NCBI GenBank assembly: GCA_050084985.1
Contig: JBITNC010000001.1
Coordinates: 31,806,001 to 31,870,000, forward strand
From: Nageia nagi
Taxonomy: Eukaryota > Pinophyta
DNA length: 64,000 bases
Direction of reading: 5' to 3'
Under the pieces are notes generated by a model. That model did no database searches. It had not been told where the DNA came from and saw only the letters and a program-made list of their open reading frames with translations. Below are positions 24,660 to 36,129 of this stretch, one piece after another (position 1 is the first letter of the stretch; each line of letters begins with the position of its first letter). The translations under genes were made by a program, and so were the position numbers.

Positions 24660-24961
24660 ATTTCAAGGCACTAATGGTGTACTTCCTTTGTATGAAATTA
24701 AGCAAATTCAAGTTTCTAGACATTACAAGTTTGAATATCAAGTATTTTTTAGGAGACTCTTTCTATGCTTCCATTATTTATACATGAATAATTATTCAAC
24801 AATGTAGTGTTAGGATAATACTAATAAAATCTTTAGCCATGATCCCTCATGAGTGAAAATTTTTGACATATTCAGTAGGATATTCTATCAATCTAGCTCA
24901 ACATATTATAATATATTATATTTATTTCATCCTTACTACACATGTCTCATGTATTCAGATC
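24660..24961. other. T1 interior between the two nested elements
   Basis: About 300 bp of T1 sequence left between the chromovirus and T2. It ends with the target pentamer AGATC (24957-24961). No coding sequence seen. Confidence 0.6.
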
Positions 24962-25807
24962 TGTTGTAGTGAAAATAGAGCTAGAATGTAGAATAACATG
25001 AAATACAATTATTCTTAGATTTTCACTGAACCTCAAATTATGTAAAATAGATAGAAATGCTGTAATTATAAATTGATATTGATTTTCAGCTCAAACTACA
25101 ATTTTCCCTTGGAAGGGACTTTTACAAATGCCATTTTCAAAATGAAGGTATTAGATCTTCATTGTTTTTGATTTGCTTACTTCTCTCCTTGATATGGACA
25201 ACCTGTAAATCCTACACACATGCAAAAGACAATAACATCAAAGCATCTATGTATGAAATGTATTAAATTGAAGCTAACATAAAACAATAAAAGGTATGAG
25301 CTCATAAGATTTTGGCAGCATTACCCTACTTCAAAATTGGGTCAAGATCCGGTCTCTATTGCTTTGTATTGGCTTGTATTTATAGATTTTGGGTGAGATG
25401 TTCCAAGGCTGGTAAGGGGAAGTGAAAAGCCACGTAGGTCGTAACTGACCCCCTCTAACCACATCATCTTGGAAGAATGAAACATTTCAACTTTCTCTCA
25501 CTATTTTGGTTTCTTGTTCAGCTATTACAGAGTCACCGATGATTACTAGGTGGACGCCGATGATCACCTCAAAACGTCGATGACTGTTTTGGGTCACTGG
25601 CGACTAGTTTTCAATTTTGTAACAATATTAAAATGACCGCCAAATAGCCAATTTTACCTAAAAAGAGTCATGTGACCACCCATTTTGCATGTACTCGATG
25701 GGAGCTATCTAATAATATGGTTTTTTAAACCTATTTTATATTGTTGCGAAGAGTTATGATTATTTCAATGTTTACTAGTTAAAAAGGGACATTTTTAGGT
25801 GTCTACA
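24962..25807 (-). repeat. T2 3' LTR
   Basis: 846 bp, colinear with 48763-49610. On the minus strand it begins TGTAGACACCTAAAAATG, the same first ten bases as the T1 LTR (TGTAGACACC), which supports their kinship. Confidence 0.92.
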
Positions 25808-25821
25808 TTTTGCCCCTTTTT
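25808..25821 (-). promoter_or_regulatory. T2 polypurine tract
   Basis: Minus strand CAAAAAGGGGCAAAA just before the 3' LTR. It fixes the orientation of T2. Confidence 0.8.
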
Positions 25822-27131
25822 GAATTATCAACCGAAAATGCGGTTGATGATTTCAAAAATATAGAATGAGAAGCTTTGTCACTTGATTATTTGTTGTTGA
25901 TTTTTTATGATATAAGTTTTGACTCAATTTCTTAGATGAATCAAAATTTTGATTTACCAAATTATGATAAAATGTGTTTTCATTTTACATTTGATGTAGT
26001 TTTGAAAACAATTTGAATATACTTCAGAAGTGACTATTTTCAATATGATAATGTGTTGAGCTTATGTGACAGTTGCATGACATTTCTATTATGTCATTTT
26101 GCATGTCTAAGCACACATGTACCATATAAGTCTTCTTTAGTATATGAGTTTTGATGGTGTTGTCCTTTGTCCCGACAACGGGGTTTCAAGATGATCTCCT
26201 GTAACAATGATACATAACATTTTATCTTCTTTAATATTTGTAAATGTTAACGATATATTTTTAAAAATATCATCAAAATATTTTTTCATATAAAGCTTAA
26301 GATCTTTTTGTAGGATATAATTATAGCTTCTCTAAATGAAAACTTGTTATTTACACATATTTCATCATTCGGTGTTGTCATGAGGATAGCCCTTGCCATG
26401 GCTGAATATGATTTTTTTTTTATGACTTTTGCAATTGATATGTTCTGAAAATGATATTGTAATACATTAAATTACACTTATGTCAATCTCCATACTGTGT
26501 GCTATTTATGGTAGTTACATGACAAGACTCTAGTTTGTCTCTGCATACCGAAGCGAGTATGTGATGGTAAGCTTATTTGATGTATACAATTTTGAGATAG
26601 TAATGTTGTATATCAAAACTTCACTTGTGTTTATCTCCATACTGTGTGCTATTTATGGTAGTTGCATGACAAGACTCTAGTTTATCTCCGCATGCCGAAG
26701 TGAGTATGTGATAAGAAGCTTGTTTTGTATATACAAGTCATCTTTCATTTTTCTTTGCTTTTGACCCAGCAGAATGGGTTTTGTGATGATCTCATGTGGT
26801 AAATGACTCATTGCATTTTATCATTTTTTAATTTTCTTGACCAATTTAAGGTTATTTTGAAAAAATTTTAATATTCTCATGACTATTCATAAATGCAATG
26901 TTTTACTTCCAATCACTAACATTTAGTGACAGTCATCGACATCCATCTTCAAGTCACCGATGTTTAGTGATAGTCATCGGTGTCCATCTTCAAGTCATCG
27001 GTGTTTCAAAAAGAAAAAAATTTAACTTTTTCTTATTCATTTCTTTTTAGCTATCACTCTCATTGTCTACCAGAACCAATTTCTATTGCAATTTCATTGA
27101 TTTACAACCATTGATATTCGTTACAATCACC
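25822..27131 (+). other. T2 3' region upstream of the antisense PMD gene; putative antisense promoter region
   Basis: Non-coding, 1.3 kb. It holds a 147-bp tandem duplication (26488-26781) and, at 26930-27005, TCACCGATG-type repeats (GTCATCGGTGTCCATCTTCA and variants). By position it should contain the promoter for the plus-strand PMD transcript, but I see no single convincing TATA box. Confidence 0.5.
26488..26781. repeat. 147-bp tandem duplication in T2 3' region
   Basis: CTCCATACTGTGTGCTATTT begins at 26488 and again at 26635. The match continues through GACAAGACTCTAG to GTATGTGAT...AAGCTT. A weaker third echo is the pair GACAACGGGGTTTCAAGATG (about 26174) and CAGAATGGGTTTTGTGATG (about 26769). 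Confidence 0.8.
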
Positions 27132-29570
27132 ATGCCTCCACGTAGACGCTCCACTGGATGTTCTCGACCTATCCAGGAAGAGGTAGGGTTTTGAAATAAC
27201 TTTCTTTTCTATTTTTTGTTTATAATTTGTAATTTAACCATTTAATTTCAAAATTGAAACCATGAATAACATTTAAAAGTTATTTTGATTATTTCTATCA
27301 GATAAAATTAGTAAATCATGCTTTTATTTATATTTATTGTGAAATTTTTTATAATTGAGCCTCGATCGCTGACCTAGGCCAAACAGATGACAGAGTCATC
27401 GGCATTTGGAATGCGAATGCCAACGACTTAGTCTTACCTATTAGAAATGCCAACATTTTAGTATGAAATGCCATTTTTTTTTGAGCTAAAATTTTTATTA
27501 TTACACAGGTTCGAGACATCTTTGAGCCTCGAGGTAGATATCCCTCGATTCTACAGGAGGGTAGAGATCTTCTAGGTCCAGCCGATCATACCTTTTTCAG
27601 GTCCATTGGTTTTGGAGTGGGTCCACACATGGGTCACATTCATTGGGAGTATCCTTTATTAGCTACATTATTAGACAGATGGGATGCAGTGACATGTACT
27701 TTTCATCTTCCAACAGGGGAGATGACTATCATAGTGGAGGATATACATAGATTGTATAGACTCTCCATTCATGGATAGAGGATTTTGCCTATGGTGGATA
27801 GAACAGGAGCTTTACTTGCTATTTCTTATTTATATGGGGCCGCTTAGGTTGATACTATTATTTCTAAGATCATCTCAGGTGGCATCCAATACTACTAGTA
27901 TTGGATGGAGGATCAGCAAGGGACGATCCATTTTTCATACTTGATGGGTTTAGTACAATGTTATGCTCTCCCCGATACTGGCAGTGGGAGGTTTTTGTGG
28001 TCATTATTACCCATTATTGTAGATATGATACAACACAGTACAGTGTATGCTTGGGAACCTACACTATTAGCTCAGATTTATAGGGAGCTATTCTTTTATT
28101 CTCAGGGGCATAGGGCCTCTTTATCAGTTACTGTCACCTTGCAGGTGTGGGCTTATGAGCATATAGCTATGGCTCATCCTCCAGGGTTTTCGATGCTGAG
28201 GTTTGGTAGTCACTTGGATTATGAGGCTGGCATAGTCTAATGGCATGATGATTTTTATATTCACCCATTGGATGGATTTCATCGAGATGTGAGCTATTAT
28301 CGCCACATGCTTAGTCACTTGATTCCAGATCAAGTGAGATTCAAATCTTATCACTTGTATCCTATCTGGAGAGAGCTTGTAGCTGAGCTTACTGGTATTC
28401 GATAGCCACATGTTTTGGGTGGTCATTAAGAAGATTTTTTAGAGTATTTTCATTTTGAGAGAGTGCACCATCAGTTTGGCCTAGTTTAGGATGTACCTAC
28501 CCCATCAGTGCCATATTAGCGTGAGGGGCACTATCTCAGCAGATGGTATACAACTGTTGGTTTATGTAGAGCCTGATCCTACTCAGGAGGAGGGATCATT
28601 GGAGGACAATATCGAGGAGGATGATGTTGGGGTGTCTGAGGCCTTTAGGGCTTGGTGGGAGGAGGGAGATGATGGTCTAGAGGGTAGATTGGAGGGTCAA
28701 TGCATTCGTCAGCATGTCGATGTTGTTGAGGAGTTGGGTGCAGTAGTAGGAGAGGGTGAGGTAGGCGAGGAGCCTACAGGAGTGGAGGCTATGGGAGAGG
28801 AGGCTACCAGTGAGGAGGTTATGGTAGATGCTCCTAAGGAGGAGGCTATGGGTGTAGGTGAGGAGGGAGCTACCCCAAAGGTTGCACGTGGAGTCGAGGA
28901 GGCTCCTACTACACAGGTTCCTAGCATTGATACTTTGCTAGGAGATATTTATGAGCTGAGATACCAGTTGGAAAAGGCCAACTCATGCATGTACAAGTAT
29001 AGGGCTAAGCGAGATAGATACAAATAGGAGAGAGATGAGGCTCGTTCCTCTTTACAAGGAGCTTAGGCTCATCAGTTAGGAGTAGCATCTACTTCTGGGG
29101 GTGGTTCTTCAATTTTTCATAATGGCATTTGTTAGCAACAAGATTTTATAGTGGTATAGTACAAACATGGCTGATAGGTGTTCCAACTTTTACTCCTGGG
29201 ACTCACTATCCTATACCTCCAAATAGTTATATGCCTATAGATATCTCAGCATATCAAACAGGCAGCAGTGTACAGGGCATAGTTGGATCTCCAGGCAGGA
29301 CTTAGAGGTCATGAGGTTTTCCTAGCAGGAGTGGTACACCCTGGGCATCTCCCTTAGGTGCTATTGGTTCATCCGAGTTACGAGGAGCTCAGCATCTGAG
29401 TAGTCCTACAGGATCCGTAGGCACTACTCCTCCAGGTCAGGGTACCAAAGAGACTAGTAGATAGCGGAGGTGACCGAGTAGTCCTAGCGGACAAGGTAGT
29501 GGTTTGGGTAGTCCTTTAGGATACCCTTTTTTTCATGATGTTACTTTTCTATATGCTTATGAGGTTATTG
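27132..29570 (+). pseudogene. T2 antisense plant-mobile-domain (PMD) protein gene, two exons, decayed
   Basis: Exon 1 is 27132-27182 (MPPRRRSTGCSRPIQEE). The intron 27183-27508 has GT...TTATTACACAG ends and is phase 0. Exon 2 starts VRDIFEPRGRYPSILQEGRD and shows PMD signatures: HMGHIHWEYPLLATLLDRWD, FHLPTGEMTIIVEDIHRLYR (about 27705), LSIHG, LVQCYALPDTGSG, LLPIIVDM and LQVWAYEHIAMAHP (about 28140). Then come FHFERVHHQFGLV and, after a frameshift near 28530, an acidic Glu/Gly/Val-rich tail (28560-28920), a short coiled coil (LGDIYELRYQLEKANSCM) and a Ser/Gly-rich end. Stops at about 27777, 27848, 27894 and 28240 disable it. The gene is antisense to T2, between the 3' LTR and the accessory ORF. 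PMD function is not established; roles in silencing or as a transposase-derived domain are only proposals. Confidence 0.85.
27183..27508 (+). other. Intron of the antisense PMD gene
   Basis: 326 bp, AT-rich, donor GAAGAG|GTAGGG, acceptor TTATTACACAG|GTTCG, phase 0, joining exon 1 to the PMD body without a frame break. It holds ATCGGCATTTGGAATGC and related TCATCGGCA-type words like those in the T2 LTR and leader. Confidence 0.7.
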
Positions 29571-30421
29571 GATCCTTGTAGTTTTATTTTATGATTCATG
29601 ATGTTATGATGACCTTTTGATGGACTATTATGATGTATATATAGATAGATAGATCTTTGATATTTATGGTACTTGTATGATTTTTGATGCATGAGCTTTC
29701 GTTCTATACATATATTTATGATAAAATAGGTATAATGTGATGCTATGTAAATTATAATAAACATAATTGTCTTTTAATTACTTGATGATGAATAGATGTT
29801 AATGATAAATGTAATTTTCAAAATGTATGATGCATAGATATAATTGTGGAATGTATGATGTATAATTTTGAGGATACTTTTTATAATTTTTAAATAATGA
29901 TAAAATATATAACATATATCAACAAATTAGTTGTGATGATGTTACTAATCTCAAAACTAAGTTAATAATAAGTATGATTATAGTTGCTATAAATAATAAA
30001 TCTAATTTATAATTTTAATAAGTTAAGTTACTTTAAGTTGTTGATAATGTGGAATAACATAGTTGTTTAAATAACTTAAGTTATTTAAGGACATATTTTT
30101 ATTATATTTTTGCGGAATCAGATGCATCATCTTCCGTTCTTGGTAATTTTACAATAAGCTTCTTGACATGACAAACTAGTGACTTATGGATGTATATGAA
30201 CATTAACTTTATCTTAGTTAGGGGAATAATAAATAATCATTCTTATCCTTTCCAAAGAAAAGCAAATTTTAATAATGTTCAAAGGTAATAGATAATAATA
30301 AAAATGAGTTTAACAAAATGATACAAATGACTCTAAGCACAAACAAATTACAAACTATGACAACAGATTAGGTGATTTTGGAGGTTTATGAACATTAACT
30401 TTATCTTGGTCAGGGAACAAT
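29571..30421. other. T2 non-coding segment left of the copia insertion
   Basis: AT-rich, no coding sequence. A short GATA run (ATAGATAGATAGAT) is near 29640. From about 30197 a unit of about 190 bp starts (GTATATGAACATTAACTTTATC...) that begins again at about 30388 and is then split by the copia element. Confidence 0.55.
30197..30421. repeat. About 190-bp tandem duplication, second unit split by the copia element
   Basis: TATGAACATTAACTTTATCT occurs near 30198 and 30388. The second unit is interrupted at 30421 and resumes at 36130 with AATAATCATTCTTATCCTTT, the same phrase found at about 30231 in the first unit. The resumed copy runs to about 36290. Confidence 0.75.
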
Positions 30422-30704
30422 TGTTAGAATATTAAGTTCAGTAGGGTAAATTAGTTTTTCCTTAGTTTTTATTATTCTAGCTGGGCTGTTACGTATAACC
30501 ACATATTTGTCTACTTGTGCATTTTGCTCTTGCATGGTTAGCATGCTATTGTAAATTAGTTTGTATTTTGCTCTATTTATTCTGAGCTTAATTCTCAAAT
30601 TCATAATGAATCACTCTAAGGATTTCAACTTCTCTTCTGGTTTTTGTGGTGTCTTGCATCTCCTTATTTTCTAGGTTGAATTGCTCTCCCTGTAATTCTT
30701 CACA
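30422..30704 (+). repeat. Copia 5' LTR
   Basis: 283 bp, TGTTAGAATATT to TTCTTCACA, followed directly by TGGTACCAGAGC. Confidence 0.93.
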
Positions 30705-31678
30705 TGGTACCAGAGCTAGTTGGATTTTTGCAAGCATTCAGACTCTTTATGAGGCTTTCTCAGATTGATTCTCTTGAGGGATCTGGGTGCATCATCCTAT
30801 CTTTTGTAGGTGGCTTGTCCTAGCCTTCTCACAGCCATGCCCAGCATAGCCTCTCAGGTGCTTCCCAACCTATACCTGCATGCATGCCTCTAACAGTCGC
30901 ATGGCTGCTCCCTCCTCGTGTGCTTCCTCTTATGTGGCTGCTTCCTCCTCACGTGGTCCTCTTATGCGCTATAGCCTATGTGTTCCTCTCATGTGGTCCT
31001 CCAGCTTGTATGCTTCTCTAACCTACATGGTCCTCCCACTAGCTCACGTGTTTCACCTCAATCCTCCTCGTGGCTTTGCAACATTTCGTGGCTCTGCAGC
31101 CATCTGTGGGTATCATTTTATTTTCCCATAGCTATCTATTTCTTCTTACACCACCAGTAGTGCTTAGCCATTCTCTGTGAGCAACCAAATGCACACCCAG
31201 ATCATGAATCCAGTTCCTCATGCCCAGATCATGATGCCCATGAGACCTCAGTTCCTCCGCTGCCAGATCCACGATCGATCCGCCTCCGCTCAGCCATTTG
31301 CAGGTTCAAAATTTATTTTTTGGCCGCCCCTATAGTTTTTTCAAAAATCAAAAAAATAATTTATTTTCTAATTTTTTTAAATTAGAAAAATAAATTTTAA
31401 TTTTTCTATAGTTTTAATGGGTCCATTAAATTAAATTTGGAGGGTAATCACATTTAATTCCATAACTTGAGCAAACGGACTCCGATTGAGGTGCCATTTT
31501 TTGCATTGTAAAGCTAGAGACAAGATCTTCCAAACTAGTAACATTGTAAGCCTTGATGGCAAGTTTCTTGGGGGGGTCATTTGAAAGTGAATAAAATTTG
31601 GGTGGGGTCTTCTTGTGTTGGGTGTTGATTTTTGCACCTCTTGTCACTTGGTTCTTTGGTTCCTTGTTGGTTTTTGAG
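30705..31678. other. Copia leader
   Basis: Starts with the initiator-Met primer-binding site TGGTACCAGAGC (30705-30716). The next 960 bp has no supported coding sequence; reading frames at 30880-31160 are C/T-rich and lack any domain. It includes an AT-rich block (31320-31430) before gag. Confidence 0.6.
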
Positions 31679-32823
31679 ATGGAGCATTCTTCATTTAATA
31701 TTGAACCTCTCACACCTCATAACTATCACATTTGGAAGCCATGGATGTTGACAATATTGGCACAAAGAGGATTAAACACACTCATTAAGGAACAAAAGTT
31801 CACATTCAAATCTGATTATGAAACTTGGTCATTTACAAAGGCAATTGGTGAAGCATTTGGGTTGATTAAAGTAAATGTTAGTGAGAGTTTGTGGTTTCAT
31901 CTTGATAATATTACCACACCACATGATGCATGGGATAAATTGGAATCCTTGTTTGGTAAAGTTAACACTATGATGGCTATACAAATTGATGCTCAACTTA
32001 CTGCTTTGTCTCCTGATGATTTTCCCACCATGGTCGATTATCTCACTAAATTCAAAGAATTGTACATACAATTGCTAGGTGCTAGTAAAAAGAAGAAAGA
32101 GGATGAATGCATCTATTTGATTTTATCAAAATTGAAGGGTCCATTTCATGTATTTGCTTCTACATTCCTCTCTACAAAAGATGCTATGCGTGATAAATTC
32201 ACAATGCCTAAGTTGGAAGAGTTTTGTGAGCGTCTTACAAGGGAAGAGTCTAAACTTTCAACTCTTGAGACATCTTCATCTTCATCTAAATCATTGACTG
32301 CATCTAAAGGTAAGGGCAAGCCCAAACCCAAACCTAAGACTCCTACTTCTCAGCCAGCTCCTAAAGCTCCTGACTCAAAATCCACTTCAGAAAAAGAGAA
32401 ACCTACTTGTTCCTATTGTGGGAAGCTTGGTCATGTAATTGAAAAGTGTTATAAAAGGATGAAAGATGAAAAAAGGAAGCAAAAATCTGAATCTTCTCAT
32501 GTATCAGGCAAGGCTTTGAATGTTCGTGGGAAAGGACATTCAATTTTAGAGAAATGGGTTATGGATTCAGGTGCCTCTCATCACATGACTCCATGCACGG
32601 AGTCTTTTCCATCTCTTTGTTCTACTTCTACTTCTAGCATTGAGGTTGGTGATTCCTCTCACATCTTTGTGAAGGGAAAAGGGATGTTCCAATTGATGGT
32701 GGTTGCATCCTTGATGTGCTTTTGGTTCCTAAGCTCTCTTCCAACCTTCTTTCCATTTATTAGATTTGTAATACTGGGGGGAGGACTGTGTTGTTCACTC
32801 CTGATGATTTTGAGATATGAAGT
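31679..32823 (+). pseudogene. Copia gag and protease, decayed
   Basis: The ATG at 31679 gives MEHSSFNIEPLTPHNYHIW, the usual start of plant copia gag; the longer frame from 31598 is upstream read-through of the leader. The gag (UBN2-type) region is followed by a Ser/Lys/Pro-rich linker, a perfect zinc knuckle CSYCGKLGHVIEKC (32408-32449), and the protease site VMDSGASHHM (about 32560). A frameshift near 32685 moves translation to CILDVLLVPKLSSNLLSIY, where a TAG follows. Gag builds the particle and the protease cuts the polyprotein. Confidence 0.9.
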
Positions 32824-34007
32824 TTGAATGAGCCCCAATCCCTTATAGCTCATGGTGATGTTGATTATTCCTTGCGGCTGTATCATTTTAAGGGATTTGA
32901 TGATGGTTCAGGTACAGGGTTGGTTTCCCATGTAGATTCTGTGAGTAAACTTTGGCATGAGAGGTTTGGTCATCTCAACTATGGATATTTGCAGGAGTTG
33001 CATTCTCATAATATGGTCATTGGCTTACCTAAGGTGTCTTTTTCTGATGGTGTTTATTCTAGTTGTGCTCTTGGGAAACAACACCAAGACCCTTTTCCTA
33101 AAGGTAATGCTAATCGTGCATCTTCTCTTTTAGAGTTGGTGCATAGTGACTTGATGATTTTTCCACACCCTTCTTTCACTGGAGCTCGATATGCACTTAC
33201 ATTCATTGATGATTTCTTGAGATGTACTTGGGTGTATTTTCTCAAGTACAAGAGTGATGTCTTTTCTCATTTCAAAGTTTTCAAGGCTTTGGTTGAGAAT
33301 CAATCTTCTAGTTGCATTAAGAAACTTCACACAGATAATGGGGGGGAGTATTTTAGTATTGAGTTTTCAGAGTTCCTTCAAAAGCATGGTATAATTCATT
33401 AGCATTTAGTTCCCCACACCCCACAGCAAAATGGAGTTGCAAAAAGGAAGAATAGAACATTGAAGGAGATGGCTAGTTGTATGATGCATTCTCGAGACTT
33501 GCCTCCTATCTTTTGGCCTGAGGCAGTCAATTGTGCGAACTACATTCAGAATCGTACTCCTTATCGGGCTCTTGATCATATGACTCCTGAAGAGGCTTGG
33601 AGTGGAACCAAGCCTGATGTGTCACACTTCAGAGTATTTGGTAGTCATGCTTGGGCCTTCATTCTGAAGTGCAAGCATAAGGCCTTGGAAAAGAAGAGTA
33701 AGGCTCTCATTTTTGTTGGTTATAGTGAGGATATGAAGGCATATAGATTGATTGATCCTAACACCCATGATCTTTTCTTCCACACTCATGTTCAGTTTGA
33801 TGAGCACCTTCCTACTTCTCCCTCTTTTTCTCATTCCTTGGTCTTACCTGACTCCCATGACACATCTCCTAAGATCCTTCATGGAGAAGATATTCCTGAG
33901 GTTGTTGCTCCTACATCATCTATTGATCCTCCTCCATCTCCACCACCTACTGTAGGTCCTTCTTCTACTCCTCTTGATGTTGCATCTTCTTCCACTATGG
34001 TAGGTGC
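32824..34007 (+). pseudogene. Copia integrase, decayed, catalytic Glu replaced by Lys
   Basis: It would insert the cDNA in the genome. The GAG-pre-integrase region has KLWHERFGHLNYGYL (about 32948) and CALGKQ. The core has LVHSDL (about 33133), TFIDDFLRCTWVYFLK, LHTDNGGEY (about 33327) and PQQNGVAKRKNRTLKEM (about 33421). In the family the last motif is GVAERKNRT and the Glu is the third catalytic residue; here the codon at 33442-33444 is AAA (Lys). A TAG at 33400-33402 replaces a likely Gln codon. The frame runs on to FRVFGSHAWAFI (about 33630). A frameshift near 34005 leads into RT. Confidence 0.9.
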
Positions 34008-35655
34008 ATGCCTAAATGGGCTCACTCTACACTTGAGGATGCAGCACCTTTCATTAAGGATCTTCATCCTTCTCGTTGCCATTCCACTGGTTCTAGTCTT
34101 GTTGGTCAGGCACATTCAGGTGATCCTAAGACTTTTTCAGAGGCCCATGGTTTGCCAGAGTGGGATGATGCTATGGCAGTTGAGTATTCTTCTTTGATGA
34201 AGAATGATACTTGGGAGCTTGTTCCTTTACCTCATGGGAGGAAGTTAGTTTGATGTAAATGGGTGTACTGAACCAAGTATGCAGCTGATGGTTCCATTAA
34301 CAAGTATAAGGCTTGTCTTGTTGCTAAGGGGTTCTCACAGGTTGAAGGGATTGATTATTCTGAGACCTTTGCTCCTATAGCCAAGATGGATTCTATTTGC
34401 CTTGTACTTGCTCTTGCTGTTGCTCAAGGATGGTCAATGTTTTATATGGATGTGAAGAGTGCTTTTTTACATGGTGATTTGCATGAGGAGATCTATATGG
34501 AGCAGCTTGCCAGTTTTGTCCAGGATTCTACACTTGTTTGTAGGCTTAAGAAATCACTCTATGGCCTCAAACAAGCTCCTAGGGCATGGTATGAGAAGAT
34601 GGACACTTTTCTTCTCTCCATTGATTTTGTTCGATGTTCCTCTGACCCTACAGTCTATATTTGGTGACATGGAGCAGATATCACTATTTTGGTGTTGTAT
34701 GTAGATGACCTTCTTCTCATTGGCACTTCATGTTCTCACATTCAAGCAGTTTAGCAAGCTCTTTCTAAGCACTTTGAGATGGCAGATCTTGGCTTGGCCC
34801 ACTACTTTCTTGGTTTTTAGGTGACACAGATGGATACAGGGATTTCTATTTCTCAGCAGAAATATGCCTTGGATCTTCTTCATTGGTTTAGGATGGCTAA
34901 TTGTAATCCTTCTCCAACACCTTTTCAGAGTGGAGTGACTTTGACTTCCTCTTGCACTTCACCATTATGTGATGCTACTTTGTATCACCAGTTGGTTGGG
35001 AGTCTTCTCTATCTCACTCATACTCGACCAGACATTTCATATGCTGTTGGGCTTGTTTCACATTTTGCACAGACCCCTCATGAGTCTCAGTGGAAGGCAG
35101 CCAAGAGGATTCTTTGATATGTGAGGGGCACTACTCACTATGGTCTGCATTACATGAGAGGTGATCCAGTGTTGAGTGGATATACTGATTCTGATTAGGC
35201 TGGCTCTTCTGATGATCATCGTTCTACTTCTAGCTATGTTTTTTTATCTTGGTTCTTCTCCTATTGCTTGGTCGATGCAAGAAGCAACAGGCTATTACAA
35301 TTTCATCAACTGAGGTAGAATATCAGGTAGCTATTTATGCAAGTTAGGAGGCATTTGGCTTCGACAATTATTGGAGGAGTTTGGATTTTCTCAGTCTAGG
35401 GCCATAGTTCTTTGGTGTGATAATCAGTGCATGATTCATATTTTGCGTAATCTTGTTGAGCATCAGTGCACCAAACATATTGAGGTTCACATGCACTTCA
35501 TCCGTCAGCATATTCAGGATCACATTCTCAACTTGGAGTACATTCCTACAGTAGACCAGGTTGCAGACATCTTCACTAAATCCTTTGCAGCACCTCATTT
35601 TCTTCAGTTATGTGGCTTGCTTGGGGTGAAGGAAGTTGTCCTTGGGGGGTGTTGA
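34008..35655 (+). pseudogene. Copia reverse transcriptase and RNase H, decayed
   Basis: RT motifs in order: WDDAMAVEYSSLMKNDTWEL (about 34161), CLVAKGFSQVEGIDYSETFA (about 34313), FYMDVKSAFLHGDLHEEIYM (about 34441), LYGLKQAPRAWY (about 34558), the catalytic YVDD (34698-34709), and HYFLGF. RNase H shows SGYTDSD, a scrambled middle with a frameshift at 35240-35340, LWCDNQ (about 35410), TKHIEVHMHFIR and VADIFTKSFAAPHF near the end; the stop is just after VKEVVLGGC. Stops include TGA or TAG at 34250, 34270, 34664 and 34752. Confidence 0.9.
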
Positions 35656-35830
35656 TGAGGACATCTTCCTCTCCATCCTCCTTCATCTATTATGAGATGG
35701 TTTTTTCCCCATGTGGTTTTTTCATCATCTTGTAGTAGACTCTTTTGCACATATTATACATGAGTACCTGATCAAGCCTTGTTGTCGGGACTCATTTTTT
35801 GTGGGTATGCCACTTTCTTTCCTTGTTCAC

Positions 35831-35841
35831 TTAAGGGGGGG
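35831..35841 (+). promoter_or_regulatory. Copia polypurine tract
   Basis: TTAAGGGGGGG directly before the right LTR. Confidence 0.7.
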
Positions 35842-36124
35842 TGTTAGAATATTAAGTTCACTAGGGTAAATTAGTTTTTCCTTAGTTTTTATTATTCTAG
35901 CTAGGCTGTTACGTATAACCACATATTTGTCTACTTGTGCATTTTGCTCTTGCATGGTTAGCATGCTGTTGTAAATTAGTTTGTATTTTGCTCTATTTAT
36001 TTTGAGCTTAATTCTCAAATTTGTAATGAATCACTCTGAGGATTTCAGCTTCTCTTCTGGTTTTTGTGGTGTCTTGCATCTCCTTGTTTTCTGGGTTGAA
36101 TTGCTCTCCCTACAATTCTTCACA
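35842..36124 (+). repeat. Copia 3' LTR
   Basis: 283 bp, same ends as the left LTR, followed by the target pentamer ACAAT (36125-36129). Confidence 0.93.
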
Positions 36125-36129
36125 ACAAT

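Larger units (their letters stand above)
30422..36124 (+). mobile_element. Ty1/copia element inserted in T2
   Basis: Two 283-bp LTRs (30422-30704 and 35842-36124) differ at 12 positions by my count, 11 of them transitions. The flanks are identical pentamers ACAAT (30417-30421 and 36125-36129). An initiator-Met primer site (TGGTACCAGAGC, 30705-30716), gag, protease, integrase, RT and RNase H in copia order, and a polypurine tract before the right LTR complete it. Total 5703 bp. It is opposite in orientation to its host T2. Confidence 0.95.

Noticed and set aside
24962-25807. Solo LTR
   Set aside because: A colinear copy at 48763-49610, with AGATC on the outer sides and primer/polypurine tracts inside, shows a full element.
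28709-28927. Minus-strand Ser/Pro/Thr-rich ORF opposite the PMD tail
   Set aside because: Mirror of the Glu/Gly-rich low-complexity tail of the PMD gene; composition explains it.
27132-29570. PMD gene as an independent host gene that T2 jumped next to
   Set aside because: It lies wholly inside T2, between its polypurine tract and the rest of the interior, and T1 has a PMD at the equivalent place.
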